64,000 nt of DNA from Aldehydirespirator sp965200005 (GTDB lineage Bacteria; Actinomycetota; Acidimicrobiia; Acidimicrobiales; Aldehydirespiratoraceae). A model generated the notes under the pieces. That model saw only the letters and a program-made list of their open reading frames with translations, was not told the origin of the DNA and made no database searches. A program made the translations under genes and the position numbers. Shown piece by piece: positions 35,320 to 44,054 of the stretch. Numbering within the stretch: the first letter of the stretch is position 1; every line of letters begins with the position of its first letter. The stretch covers positions 1,612,001 to 1,676,000 of the forward strand of contig OZ241331.1 of NCBI GenBank assembly GCA_965200005.1, in the 5' to 3' direction.

Positions 35320-36087
35320 TTAGTTGTGGTCAGCCCGGAGATGACGGCGGATAGCCCAGTTGAACAGGTCCCATCCATAATCGCCCTCGCCGATGTCGTC
35401 ACGCGACGCGCGCGCGGCGATTGCAGAGATCGGTAGACCGCGGCGAGCCTTCATCTGAACTTCTGCAACCCGCTCCATCAACACAAACCAACCGACTGCG
35501 TCAGCAGGGCTGTTGCCGACCGTTAACAACCCGTGGTTTGCCAGGATCACGGCACGGTTGTCGCCGAGCGCAACCGCAATGCGCTTGCCACCGTCACACG
35601 AGAGGATCTGCACTTCCTCGTCATCAAAGAGTGCGTGATCTTCGAAGAACATCGTCGACTCTTGGGTGATCGGCTCGATCATGCGACGCTCGGCCGCAAA
35701 CGGAGTGCCCCACTGGGTGTGAACATGCGCCGCGGCTGTCACGTCGGGCCGGGCGTCGTGGATCGGCTGGTGAATGTGGTACGCCGTGTTGTTGATTTGG
35801 ACCCTCTTGCCCGACTGGTCAAATGCGCGACCGTCAGGGCTGACCAGAACCATGTCGGCGGCCCGGGCGCACTCGAACGGCACCCGGTAGCGCAGCAACC
35901 ACATGTGATCAAGCTGTTCGGGATCACGACAGGTGATGTGACCATCACCGAGTTCGCCCCAACGCAGCGCCGCGAATAGCCGATAGCTGCGTGCCAGGTC
36001 TTCGAGCAGCCTCGCTCGCTCAGCATCAGGGTCATCAAGCCTCGGCTCTAGTTCGGGCCAAGCTTCGAAGTCAGTTGGATCGTTCAT
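35320..36087 (-). CDS. Class II aldolase/adducin family protein
   Basis: 255 residues of the zinc-dependent class II aldolase/adducin fold. The metal ligands are visible in 'AAAHVHTQWGTPFAA' (HxH) and 'VILANHGLLTVG' (the third His), with 'LVSPDG' upstream. Family members include fuculose-phosphate aldolase, methylthioribulose-phosphate dehydratase and decarboxylases of uncertain substrate. The N-terminal 'DPDAERARLLEDLARSYRLFAALRWGELGDGHIT' is typical of the adducin-like group. Substrate not predictable. It is convergent with folD and lies downstream of rmuC on the same strand with a 118-base gap. Confidence 0.88.
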   Translation of the reverse strand: MNDPTDFEAWPELEPRLDDPDAERARLLEDLARSYRLFAALRWGELGDGHITCRDPEQLDHMWLLRYRVPFECARAADMVLVSPDGRAFDQSGKRVQINNTAYHIHQPIHDARPDVTAAAHVHTQWGTPFAAERRMIEPITQESTMFFEDHALFDDEEVQILSCDGGKRIAVALGDNRAVILANHGLLTVGNSPADAVGWFVLMERVAEVQMKARRGLPISAIAARASRDDIGEGDYGWDLFNWAIRRHLRADHN

Positions 36088-36205
36088 CTAGTCGCTGTCT
36101 TGTCCAGTCAGTTGGGTTGGTTACGGTCACCCGTCGAGCTAAGGAGAACGAGCCTGATAGGTGAGGCTCAGTCGACCGGCGCCCTTACAACGCAACACAA
36201 TACGT

Positions 36206-37756
36206 CTATGCGGCTCGCTTGTTGGATGGTTCGCGCACCTGGCGCTCGACCCGTGCCAACTCTGCGATTGGTGTTGCTGTCTCGGCGACTGCACCCAGCT
36301 CTGTGAAGCGACGAGCCTGCGGCAGAACTCGACGCTCGAGCGATCCGACGCCCTGGTTGTAAGCGGTAACGGCCTTCTCAAGACTTGCGCCGACCTTGCG
36401 TACGTGGGATGTGAAGATGTTCAGGCGGTTAAACAGTTCCTTCCCAAGGGCTGCAATTGCCAGTGCATTCTCGTGCATGTCGTGTTGCTGCCAAGCAAGA
36501 GCAACTGTTCGAAGGAACGCAAGCAGCGTGCCAGGCGTTGCGATCAGCACCTTGTGTTGACTCCAAGCCTCCTCCCAGAGCGTCGGCCGCACCTTCATTG
36601 CCGCATCAAGAATCGGATCTGCGGGTACGAACATCAGCACGAAGTCGGGAGACCCACCAACAGCAGTGTCGTAATTGCGCCTCCCCAGAGCCTTCGCATG
36701 GCCTTCAAGGGCGGCTGCATGCGCCGTAATCGCTGTCTGCGCAACAGACCCTTCAACTGCTTCTTGCGCACGCAAGTAGCTGTCAAGAGGCGCCTTGGCG
36801 TCAATAACGACCTTCGCAGAAGGCGGGACACGTACGACTGCGTCCGGTCGGATGTTGCCTCCAGCGACCGGGATCGTGCATTGCAGGTCGAAATCGATGC
36901 GCTGGTGCATTCCTGAGAGTTCCAGGATGTTTGCAAGCTGCTGCTCTGCCCACTGACCCCGCAGGTTCGGCGATCGCAGTGTTTCGTTCAGGTTCCCGGT
37001 AACTCTGGACAACGACTCAAGCTGAGCAGTCAACCGTTCAGAGTCACCAACCCGGCGACGTTCCATCGCGCGAGTGTGTTCATCTAGCCGCTGGAGGCCC
37101 GCCTGGACGGGGCCTATGACAGCTCCGATGGCGTCCTTTTGCTTCTCAAGTTCGGCGACCCCGAGTTGGCGTTGACCATCCAACTGTTCCTTCGCTTGCT
37201 GAAGAAACGCTTCGTTGTTCTCACGCAGTGCAGTGGTTGCAATGCTGCGGAACTTCTCGTTCAGCTTCGTCTCGGCACGCTCAAGCTCCTCGGTGCGTGC
37301 CTCGTGCTGCGCTTCGACCTGCGCCAAGCGATTCTCGGTAGCACTTAGGCGCTTCCTGGCAGCATCACGAGCCGCCCGGACCGTGGTGAGATCGGAAGAG
37401 AGCTTCTTGAACTGCTCGTCTCGCTGGTCAAGAAGTGTTGATGAACGAACCAACTTGCTCTGCAGGTCACCGTTGCTGGTGTGTAGGTCAACCACGCGCC
37501 GTTGACTGTCTCGCAAGCCCTGTTGACAATCCCGCAAGACCGAAGATGTGCGCGCCACTTCCTCCTGCAAGCCAACAACACGCTGGCCGCTCTCGTGTAA
37601 CTCCCGTTGTGTTTCTTGAAGGAGTGAGGTCTTGTTTGCGAGCTCTAGGTGAGTGTCGGCGCCACTTCTACGACCTGCCGTAAAGCCGGCTGCGACACCT
37701 GCTCCGAGCACCACAACAGCCGTAGCAACGATGGCAATAATGGGGGTGATGTCCAT
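36206..37756 (-). CDS. rmuC: DNA recombination protein RmuC
   Basis: 516 residues. An N-terminal membrane segment ('PIIAIVATAVVVLGAGVAAGFTAG') is followed by a long coiled coil (about 30-185) and the RmuC nuclease-like domain with 'LRSPNLRGQWAEQQLANILELSGM', 'RPDAVVRVPPSAKVVIDAKAPLDSYL' (PD-(D/E)xK-type Asp and DAK) and 'FVPADPILDAAM', all family hallmarks. RmuC limits rearrangements at inverted repeats and has been linked to genome stability, which is of interest beside an array altered by palindrome-associated events, though no link is shown. Separated from the metF-like gene by a hairpin terminator. Confidence 0.93.
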   Translation of the reverse strand: MDITPIIAIVATAVVVLGAGVAAGFTAGRRSGADTHLELANKTSLLQETQRELHESGQRVVGLQEEVARTSSVLRDCQQGLRDSQRRVVDLHTSNGDLQSKLVRSSTLLDQRDEQFKKLSSDLTTVRAARDAARKRLSATENRLAQVEAQHEARTEELERAETKLNEKFRSIATTALRENNEAFLQQAKEQLDGQRQLGVAELEKQKDAIGAVIGPVQAGLQRLDEHTRAMERRRVGDSERLTAQLESLSRVTGNLNETLRSPNLRGQWAEQQLANILELSGMHQRIDFDLQCTIPVAGGNIRPDAVVRVPPSAKVVIDAKAPLDSYLRAQEAVEGSVAQTAITAHAAALEGHAKALGRRNYDTAVGGSPDFVLMFVPADPILDAAMKVRPTLWEEAWSQHKVLIATPGTLLAFLRTVALAWQQHDMHENALAIAALGKELFNRLNIFTSHVRKVGASLEKAVTAYNQGVGSLERRVLPQARRFTELGAVAETATPIAELARVERQVREPSNKRAA

Positions 37757-37852
37757 GCATCCGAAAGTACTTGACCCCTATGACACGGCCGCGCACCCTC
37801 ACCGCTGTGACCCTCAAAGCGACACGCCCGATGGCAGCCCCGGATTTAGCAA

Positions 37853-37878
37853 CCCCTAGGAGCGATAACTCCTAGGGG
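37853..37878 (-). terminator. Hairpin at the end of the metF-like gene
   Basis: CCCCTAGGAG (37853-37862), loop CGATAA, CTCCTAGGGG (37869-37878): a perfect 10-bp stem. It overlaps the stop codon of the methylenetetrahydrofolate reductase-like gene (TAG at 37874-37872). No long T tract follows on the minus strand, so it may be a weak or factor-assisted terminator that insulates rmuC. Confidence 0.6.
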
Positions 37879-38747
37879 GAGTGGGAGGCTTGCCAGGTGG
37901 CCGTGGCGTCGACCTGGTTGAACGTGAACACGTGCAGCCCGGTGATGTTTAGCTCGGTTGCAACAGGGCTAAGAGCACTCAGCAGGTGATCGGGGTTGTA
38001 GCTCGGCTTGGTCATCAGACGCGAGATCGCCGCTCGGTTCTTGCGCAGATACCGCAGTGATGGGCCCACACCGAGGCGTACCCCCATTGTCAGCAACCTC
38101 GCCCGGTCAACCACCCCAGCGATCCCGAGATGAACAGGAAGCTTCATGCCAGCAGCCCGCTCAGTACGCACCCAGTTCTCAATACGGCGCGCATCAAAGC
38201 ACATCTGAGTACTGCAGTAGCCCTCAAGTCCAGCCTCGTCGAGCATCGCTTGCTTGTCGTGAAGCGCCTTATGCAACGCCTCATCAGAGATCAGCGGATG
38301 CCCATGGGGGTACGCAGTCACGCCGATGGTCTCGAGCCCGTGATCGCAATCAAGCAGATCACGCAAGAACGACGGAGCATCAAAGTAAGCCCCAGGCGGG
38401 TCGGCATCGCCCCCAACGAGAAACATCGTCGAGATGCCTGTCGAGCGCAGCCATGCCGCCAACTTCGGCACGTCCGCTTCATCGGCGACCATCCGCGCCG
38501 AGACATGAGGTATCGCCTCGTGGCCCATATCGAGCACACGTTCGGCAATGTCACATGTTTCCTTCTGTCCCCTAACCGGTGAAGCCGTCACCGATACACG
38601 GGAACCAGGCGGCAAAGCCTCAAGCGCAGCGTTAAGGCTCTTGAGAGGGATTACCTCAAAAGTCAGACCTTCGATCAACCCAAGCCGGGCGGCCCGAGCC
38701 GCCGACGTCTCGGAACGGCGCGCGGAACGCCGCAGCAAGCGCAACAT
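37872..38747 (-). CDS. Methylenetetrahydrofolate reductase family protein
   Basis: 291-residue TIM-barrel flavoprotein of the MetF family. Blocks include 'TFEVIPLKSLNAALEAL', 'VSVTASPVRGQKETCDIAERVLDMGHEAIPHVSARMV', 'GISTMFLVGGDADPPG' and 'GVTAYPHGHPLI', matching the FAD and folate site segments of MTHFR. It would reduce 5,10-methylene-THF to 5-methyl-THF, or run in the oxidative direction in methyl-group catabolism. It diverges from canonical MetF in the C-terminal third, as catabolic MetF-like proteins do, so the direction is open. The start codon lies 18 bases after the fhs stop on the same strand; the two form an operon. Confidence 0.85.
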   Translation of the reverse strand: MLRLLRRSARRSETSAARAARLGLIEGLTFEVIPLKSLNAALEALPPGSRVSVTASPVRGQKETCDIAERVLDMGHEAIPHVSARMVADEADVPKLAAWLRSTGISTMFLVGGDADPPGAYFDAPSFLRDLLDCDHGLETIGVTAYPHGHPLISDEALHKALHDKQAMLDEAGLEGYCSTQMCFDARRIENWVRTERAAGMKLPVHLGIAGVVDRARLLTMGVRLGVGPSLRYLRKNRAAISRLMTKPSYNPDHLLSALSPVATELNITGLHVFTFNQVDATATWQASHSP

Positions 38748-38765
38748 GAGACTGTGTCGCTGTAG

Positions 38766-40469
38766 CTAGTTGAGACCGACGATGTTGCCGTCGGAGTCGA
38801 TGTCGATACCCATGGCAGCTGGCACCTTTCCGAGTCCGGGCATCGTGCTCATATTCCCGCAGATCGGGTACACGAACCCCGCACCGACAGAAGCCCGAAC
38901 CTCACGCACCGGCAAAGTCCAGCCCGTTGGCGCGCCCTTTAGTGTCGGATCAGACGAGATCGACAGGTGCGTCTTGGCGATACACACCGGCAGATTGCCG
39001 AAGCCGGCCGCGGTGTAGGTAGCGAGCTGGCGGTTTGCGAGCACCGAGTACTCCACGTTTGCGGCGCCGTAGACCTTGCTCGCGACGGTCTCGATCTTCT
39101 CCTTGAGCGAGGCCGAGTCTGGATACAAGACCGAGAAGTTGCTCGGCTCGTCCGCTGCCTCTGCCACAGCTTCGGCAAGCTCGGCAGCACCCCGGCCGCC
39201 GTCGACAAAGTGTGTCGACACCGCAGAGCGTGCGTTGTACTCCGAAGCGATCTCCCCAATTGCCGCAAGGTCGGCCGGGTGGTCATCGGGGAAGGCGTTG
39301 ATCGCCACCACCGGCGTACATCCGTGGATACGCATGTTGTCAAGCTGCTTGCGGAGGTTGTCTCCGCCGGCATGCACCTCGTCGGGATTCTCGGCCAGGA
39401 TTGCCTCTGGCAGAGGACGGCCCGCGACGATCTTGTGTTTGCCCGAGTGAGCCTTCAGTCCTCGCACGGTCGCCACCAGCACGGCGGCATCGGGCGCAAG
39501 CCCCGAGTAACGGCACTTGATGTTGAAGAAACGTTCGCATCCCATGTCCGCACCGAAGCCAGCCTCGGTCAGCAGGAACTCAGATGTTCGGATGCCCACC
39601 TGATCGGCCACGATCGAAGAGTTGCCCGTGGCGATATTTCCAAACGGCCCCGCATGCACCAGCGCAGGCGTGTTCTCAAGTGTCTGCATCAGGTTCGGCT
39701 TCACAGCCTCCCGCAAGATCACCGCCATCGAACCCGCTACGCCGATCTCCTCGGCAGTAATTGGGGTACCCGCCTTGGTGTAGCCAACAACGATGCGACC
39801 CAGGCGCGCCCGCAGGTCTTGCAACCCGGTACACAGCGCAAGAGCGGCCATCACCTCAGAAGCAGCGGTGATGTCAAAGCCGGACTCACGGGGCACCCCG
39901 TCGAGGCGTCCGCCCAGCCCGATAGTGATGTTGCGCAACGAGCGGTCGTTCACATCCAAGACACGCCGCCAGGTGATGTTGTGGATGTCAAGGCCGAGCT
40001 CGTTGCCGTGATACAGGTGAGCGTCAACCATTGCCGAGCACATGTTGTGAGCGGCGGTGACGGCGTGCATGTCGCCGGTGAGGTGCAGGTTGAACAACTC
40101 CATCGGCACGACCTGGCTGTAACCGCCACCAGCGGCTCCGCCCTTGATCCCAAATGTCGGACCCATTGATGGCTGACGTATAGCGACCGTGGCCGTACGA
40201 CCGATGTGTGAAAACCCCTGACCTAAGCCAACAGTGGTCGTGGTCTTGCCCTCACCGAGCGGTGTCGGAGTTATTGCCGAGACAATCACATAGCGGGCCT
40301 TGGGCCGACCTGCAGCCGCCATCGCATCAATGGCGTCTAAGTTGACTTTGGCCGCACCACTGCCGTAAGGCTCAAGCATCTCAGCGGGGATCCCGGCATT
40401 AGCGGCGATCTCATCAAGAGGCTTAAGGTTTGCCTTGGAGGCAATCGCGAGATCTGACGGAAACGGCAT
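38766..40469 (-). CDS. fhs: Formate--tetrahydrofolate ligase
   Basis: 567 residues from the ATG at 40469, chosen because a strong AGGAGGGG lies just upstream and the resulting N-terminus 'MPFPSDLAIASKANLKPLDEIA' matches the family; the frame stays open further upstream but without homology. Motifs: 'AITPTPLGEGKTTTTVGLGQ' (ATP-binding loop), 'RQPSMGPTFGIKGGAAGGGYSQV' and 'LTGDMHAVTAAHNM', all diagnostic. The enzyme forms 10-formyl-THF from formate and ATP, or the reverse. Beside a formate dehydrogenase and methyl-donating dehydrogenase, the ATP-yielding reverse direction is plausible (inference). Divergent from the dimethylglycine dehydrogenase gene across 217 bases holding palindromes. Confidence 0.96.
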   Translation of the reverse strand: MPFPSDLAIASKANLKPLDEIAANAGIPAEMLEPYGSGAAKVNLDAIDAMAAAGRPKARYVIVSAITPTPLGEGKTTTTVGLGQGFSHIGRTATVAIRQPSMGPTFGIKGGAAGGGYSQVVPMELFNLHLTGDMHAVTAAHNMCSAMVDAHLYHGNELGLDIHNITWRRVLDVNDRSLRNITIGLGGRLDGVPRESGFDITAASEVMAALALCTGLQDLRARLGRIVVGYTKAGTPITAEEIGVAGSMAVILREAVKPNLMQTLENTPALVHAGPFGNIATGNSSIVADQVGIRTSEFLLTEAGFGADMGCERFFNIKCRYSGLAPDAAVLVATVRGLKAHSGKHKIVAGRPLPEAILAENPDEVHAGGDNLRKQLDNMRIHGCTPVVAINAFPDDHPADLAAIGEIASEYNARSAVSTHFVDGGRGAAELAEAVAEAADEPSNFSVLYPDSASLKEKIETVASKVYGAANVEYSVLANRQLATYTAAGFGNLPVCIAKTHLSISSDPTLKGAPTGWTLPVREVRASVGAGFVYPICGNMSTMPGLGKVPAAMGIDIDSDGNIVGLN

Positions 40470-40564
40470 CGGCGCCCCTCCTATAGCTGCGTCAGAAGCA
40501 AACGTAGTGCGCTTGCTACGCAGCAGAAGTGTTGGCGCTGCGCAAATGCGCAGGCTAGCTTGGC

Positions 40565-40599
40565 GTTCCGTATCTCGGAACGATTCCGCATTACAGAAC
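40565..40599. promoter_or_regulatory. Tandem palindromic operator candidate between fhs and the dimethylglycine dehydrogenase gene
   Basis: GTTCCGTATCTCGGAAC (40565-40581) is a perfect 6+5+6 palindrome. A second 17-mer, ATTCCGCATTACAGAAC (40583-40599), has the same layout with imperfect arms, 18 bases downstream. TTCCG-N5-CGGAA is the kind of site bound by some IclR-type regulators, and an IclR-family gene ends the downstream operon. Placement between divergent promoters suggests joint control. Confidence 0.55.
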
Positions 40600-40686
40600 A
40601 CGTCGCCTGACGGCTCCGGGGCAGGCGACCGGTGCAGCGGGTCGACCGCCCGCGGCTCCAAGTGAGTAGACGATGGAGGACTGTAG

Positions 40687-43218
40687 GTGAGCGACTTCCC
40701 GACCAACGCCAAGTGCGTCGTGATCGGTGCTGGCATTGTTGGCAATTGCCTAGTGGGGCACCTAACCAAGCTGGGTTGGACTGACCTCGTTTTGATCGAC
40801 AAAGGACCTCTGCCCAACCCGGGCGGATCAACTGGTCACGCCTCCAACTTCATCTTCCCGGTCGACCACAACAAAGAGATGTGTTTGCTTGGCGTTCAAA
40901 GTGCCAACCAGTACCGCGACCTTGACCTCTCTGTTGACTCTGGTGGCATTGAGGTGGCTCGAACCAACGAACGTATGGACGAGTTGCAGCGACGGATGAC
41001 CTCTGCCAAAGCCTGGGGCGTGGAGGCCCGGCTGCTCACGCCCGACGAGGTGGGCGAACTCGTCCCGTTCATAAGTACCGATGTGATCCTTGGCGGCTTC
41101 TATTGTCCGACAGTTTCTGTTGTGGACTCGCTCGAAACGGGCACCGTGATGCGCCGCCTCGCCACCGACAACGGCTGTGCGGTGTTCGCCAACACTGAGG
41201 TGCTCGATATTGAGACCGAGGACGGCCCGGGTGAAGGTGAACGCCGCGTCAAGGCTGTTGTGACGAATGCCGGGCGGATCGAGACCGAATACGTCGTGAT
41301 CGCTTGTGGTGTCTGGTCGAACCGACTCGCCAACATGGCAGATGCACACATACCGCTAGTACCCGCGGTGCATCAGATGGCAGATGTCGGACCTATTGAC
41401 ATTCTGGCTGCCACCAACAATGAGATCGGCTACCCGATCGTGCGTGACATGGACACGTTCTGTTACGAGCGCCAGTCGGCGGGTTCAATGGAAGTCGGCT
41501 CCTATGCCCACCGGCCGATCTTCTTTCATCCCGACGACATCCCGTCCAACGAAGAAGCCGCCCTTTCGCCCACCGAGATGCCCTTCACGGTCGACGACTT
41601 CGACCCGCAGATGGAACAGGCCATCGAGTTGATGGACATGCTCGGTGACGCCGAGATCAAATACGCCATCAACGGGTTGCTGTCGTTGACTCCTGATGCA
41701 ATGCCATGTCTCGGTGAGGTCCCCGAGGTGCGCAACCTGTGGTCGGCCGCGGCTGTCTGGGTAAAGGAGGGCCCGGGCATGGCGCAGGTAGTGGCGGAAT
41801 GGATGACGTTTGGTTATCCCCGTGTAATCGACGCTCACGGAGCCGACATCGCTCGCTTCTATCCCGAAGAACGCTCCGACACCCACATCTGGGCTCGCTC
41901 GGCCGAGCACTTCAACAAAACGTATGGCATCGTGCATCCCGCAGAGCAGTGGGATAGTCGGCGCAACCTGCGTGTGGGGCCCTACTTCTCACGCCAGGAA
42001 GAACTTGGTGCATTCTTCTTCCAGGCACGCACCTGGGAGCGTCCGCAGTGGTTCGAGTCCAACGCCGATCTCGTCGAACGATATGGACTAGCTCGCCGAG
42101 AGGTCGAATGGGACGACCGATGGTGGAGCCCGATCACAATCGCAGAACACCTCAACCTGCGCGAGAACTGCGGTCTGGTGGACTTAAGTGCCTTCCAGAT
42201 TTACGAGCTGACCGGCCCGGGTGCTGTCGCCTATGCCGATTACCTAGCTGTCAACAAGATTGACGTGCCGGTCGGTCGTTCGATTTACACGCCCTGGTTG
42301 ACCCCGGATGGTGGATTCCACTCCGACCTGACGATGATGCGCCTTGGTGAGGAGCGGGTTCGCATCGTGACGGGCGTATTTGACGGGGGCCGCGACGAGT
42401 TCTGGGCTCGTCGTCACATGCCAACAGACGGGTCGGTGACCTTCACGAATGTCACCGGTCGCATCACCACCCTCGGACTTTGGGGGCCGAACGCCCCAGC
42501 GGTGCTCGCCGAGTTGTGCGACGCCGACCTCTCACAGGTTGGCTCACCATATGGATCGGTGAGAGATGTGACCCTGGTGTGCGGCTCGCAGGCGGTGCCG
42601 GCCACACTGTTCCGCATCTCTTATGTGGGCGACACCGGGTGGGAGATCTACCTCGACTGGGACGACGGCCCGGCGGTCTGGGATGCCTTGATGCGTGCCG
42701 GTGCGGACTATGGATTGCGTGCCACCGGTGGTGGTGTGTATGGCACTTCGGGCCGGCTCGAGAAGGGCTACCGGCTCATGGGCGCCGAACTTGAAAGCGA
42801 GTACAACCCTCTCGAGGCTGGCCTGGCACGCCCGCTTGTGAAGGCCGCCGACTTCATCGGTAAGGAGCCTTACCTGGCGGCTCGTGCGGCCGGAGAACCC
42901 GAGGTCAAGATGTGTGTGCTGACGGTCGAAGACCTACACGACTCAAGGGGCCGCAAACGTTACATGCAGGGCGGCAACGAACCGATCCTCACCCCAAGCG
43001 GTGAGCGGATCGTCGACTCCCACGGTCGGGTCTCACGGGTGACCAGCGCTGGGCCGGGCCCGTCTGTGGACAGGCACCTGCTCATGGCGTATCTGCCCTC
43101 GGAACTCGCTACGGCTGGCACCGATTTGCAGGTCATGTACATGAACGAGATGTTTCCGGTGAGAGTTGCGGGCACCGGTGCGGTCTTTGATCCCACCGAC
43201 TCACGGATGAAGTCATGA
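40687..43218 (+). CDS. Dimethylglycine/sarcosine dehydrogenase (FAD oxidoreductase fused to GcvT domain)
   Basis: 843 residues, GTG start with GGAGG upstream. The N-terminal half is a DAO-type FAD domain: 'KCVVIGAGIVGNCLVGHL' and 'GPLPNPGGSTGHASNF'. From about residue 430 the protein is an aminomethyltransferase-like (GcvT) domain with 'GLVDLSAFQIYELTGPGA' and a C-terminal barrel with 'SRLEKGYRLMGAELESEYNPLEAGL'. This architecture oxidatively demethylates dimethylglycine or sarcosine and hands the methyl carbon to THF. Electrons should pass to the ETF encoded 54 bases downstream. The exact N-methyl substrate is inferred. Confidence 0.92.
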   Translation: MSDFPTNAKCVVIGAGIVGNCLVGHLTKLGWTDLVLIDKGPLPNPGGSTGHASNFIFPVDHNKEMCLLGVQSANQYRDLDLSVDSGGIEVARTNERMDELQRRMTSAKAWGVEARLLTPDEVGELVPFISTDVILGGFYCPTVSVVDSLETGTVMRRLATDNGCAVFANTEVLDIETEDGPGEGERRVKAVVTNAGRIETEYVVIACGVWSNRLANMADAHIPLVPAVHQMADVGPIDILAATNNEIGYPIVRDMDTFCYERQSAGSMEVGSYAHRPIFFHPDDIPSNEEAALSPTEMPFTVDDFDPQMEQAIELMDMLGDAEIKYAINGLLSLTPDAMPCLGEVPEVRNLWSAAAVWVKEGPGMAQVVAEWMTFGYPRVIDAHGADIARFYPEERSDTHIWARSAEHFNKTYGIVHPAEQWDSRRNLRVGPYFSRQEELGAFFFQARTWERPQWFESNADLVERYGLARREVEWDDRWWSPITIAEHLNLRENCGLVDLSAFQIYELTGPGAVAYADYLAVNKIDVPVGRSIYTPWLTPDGGFHSDLTMMRLGEERVRIVTGVFDGGRDEFWARRHMPTDGSVTFTNVTGRITTLGLWGPNAPAVLAELCDADLSQVGSPYGSVRDVTLVCGSQAVPATLFRISYVGDTGWEIYLDWDDGPAVWDALMRAGADYGLRATGGGVYGTSGRLEKGYRLMGAELESEYNPLEAGLARPLVKAADFIGKEPYLAARAAGEPEVKMCVLTVEDLHDSRGRKRYMQGGNEPILTPSGERIVDSHGRVSRVTSAGPGPSVDRHLLMAYLPSELATAGTDLQVMYMNEMFPVRVAGTGAVFDPTDSRMKS

Positions 43219-43268
43219 ATCTGACCGAGTCTGCCCGCAAGCGCGAGGCGAAGGGTGAGAGGAGATAG
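43215..43268 (+). CDS. Possible 17-residue peptide between the dehydrogenase and etfB
   Basis: ATG at 43215 overlaps the preceding stop (ATGA) and encodes MNLTESARKREAKGERR before TAG at 43268. Its 3' end contains GAGAGGAG, which is also the ribosome-binding site of etfB at 43272. It may only serve translational coupling. Confidence 0.3.
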   Translation: MNLTESARKREAKGERR

Positions 43269-43271
43269 CGG

Positions 43272-44054
43272 ATGCGGATTCTTTGTTGTGTGAAGCGGGT
43301 GCCAGCTCCCGGGGCGAAGATCAACGTCACCGGCGATGGCCAGGAGGTTGACGCAACCCACCTCGGGTTCACCACTAGCCCGCATGAAGAGTGTGGTGTT
43401 GAAGAGGCAGTCCAGATTTGTGAGCGCCGTGGGGGACAGGTCACGGTGCTGACGCTGGGCCCGCCCGAAGCCGTTGAGCAGTTGCGCTACGCAGCTTCAG
43501 TCGGGGCGCACCGCTGCGTGCTCGTTCCCACTGATGGCTCGGCCTGGGATCCGATGCGCACGGCGGCGTCAATCACGTCGGCGACTAGGGCTCTTGAGTC
43601 TGCCGAAGGGCAGTTCGATCTGATCCTGTTCGGCAACGAGTCTGCCGATTCGGGCGGCTTTCAGGTGGGTGTGCGCGTTGCGTTCGCTCTGGATCGTCCA
43701 ATTGTCAACGGCATCAAGGGCATTGATGTTGTCGACGATGATGATGGTGGCGCTGTCGGTGTTCGGGCCCGGCGTGAGGTGGACGGAGGCTTTGAGGTTT
43801 ATGAGATGAGCTTGCCCGCGGCGCTTGGTGTAAAGGAGGGCCTCAACTTGCCTCGCTATCCGACAATGCGAGGACGGCTGGCATCAAAGCGGATCAAAAT
43901 AAACACGGTGGAAGCAGACGCCGACGCAGGCCCTCAATCGATGACCCGTCTTTATCGGCCTGCGGAGACCGTCTCACAGACCACCATCCTGGGTGATGGC
44001 CCAGAGGCCGCCCCAGCAGTTGTTGATGTGCTCGAAGAGCTAGGACTGATGTGA
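43272..44054 (+). CDS. etfB: Electron transfer flavoprotein beta subunit
   Basis: 260 residues. N-terminal 'MRILCCVKRVPAPGAKINVTGDG', 'EECGVEEAVQICERRGGQVTVLTLG' and 'LILFGNESADSGGFQVGVRVA' with the AMP-site region, and 'GLNLPRYPTMRGRLASKRI' (the recognition-loop block) identify EtfB. With EtfA it forms the soluble heterodimer that carries electrons from the upstream dehydrogenase to ETF-quinone oxidoreductase. It is the second enzyme gene in the dehydrogenase-etfB-etfA-iclR run. Confidence 0.95.
   Translation: MRILCCVKRVPAPGAKINVTGDGQEVDATHLGFTTSPHEECGVEEAVQICERRGGQVTVLTLGPPEAVEQLRYAASVGAHRCVLVPTDGSAWDPMRTAASITSATRALESAEGQFDLILFGNESADSGGFQVGVRVAFALDRPIVNGIKGIDVVDDDDGGAVGVRARREVDGGFEVYEMSLPAALGVKEGLNLPRYPTMRGRLASKRIKINTVEADADAGPQSMTRLYRPAETVSQTTILGDGPEAAPAVVDVLEELGLM

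Noticed and set aside
40470..40817. A 116-residue N-terminal extension of Fhs (start at 40817).
   Set aside because: It has no resemblance to the family, covers the divergent promoter region and the start of the opposite gene; the ATG at 40469 has a strong ribosome-binding site.
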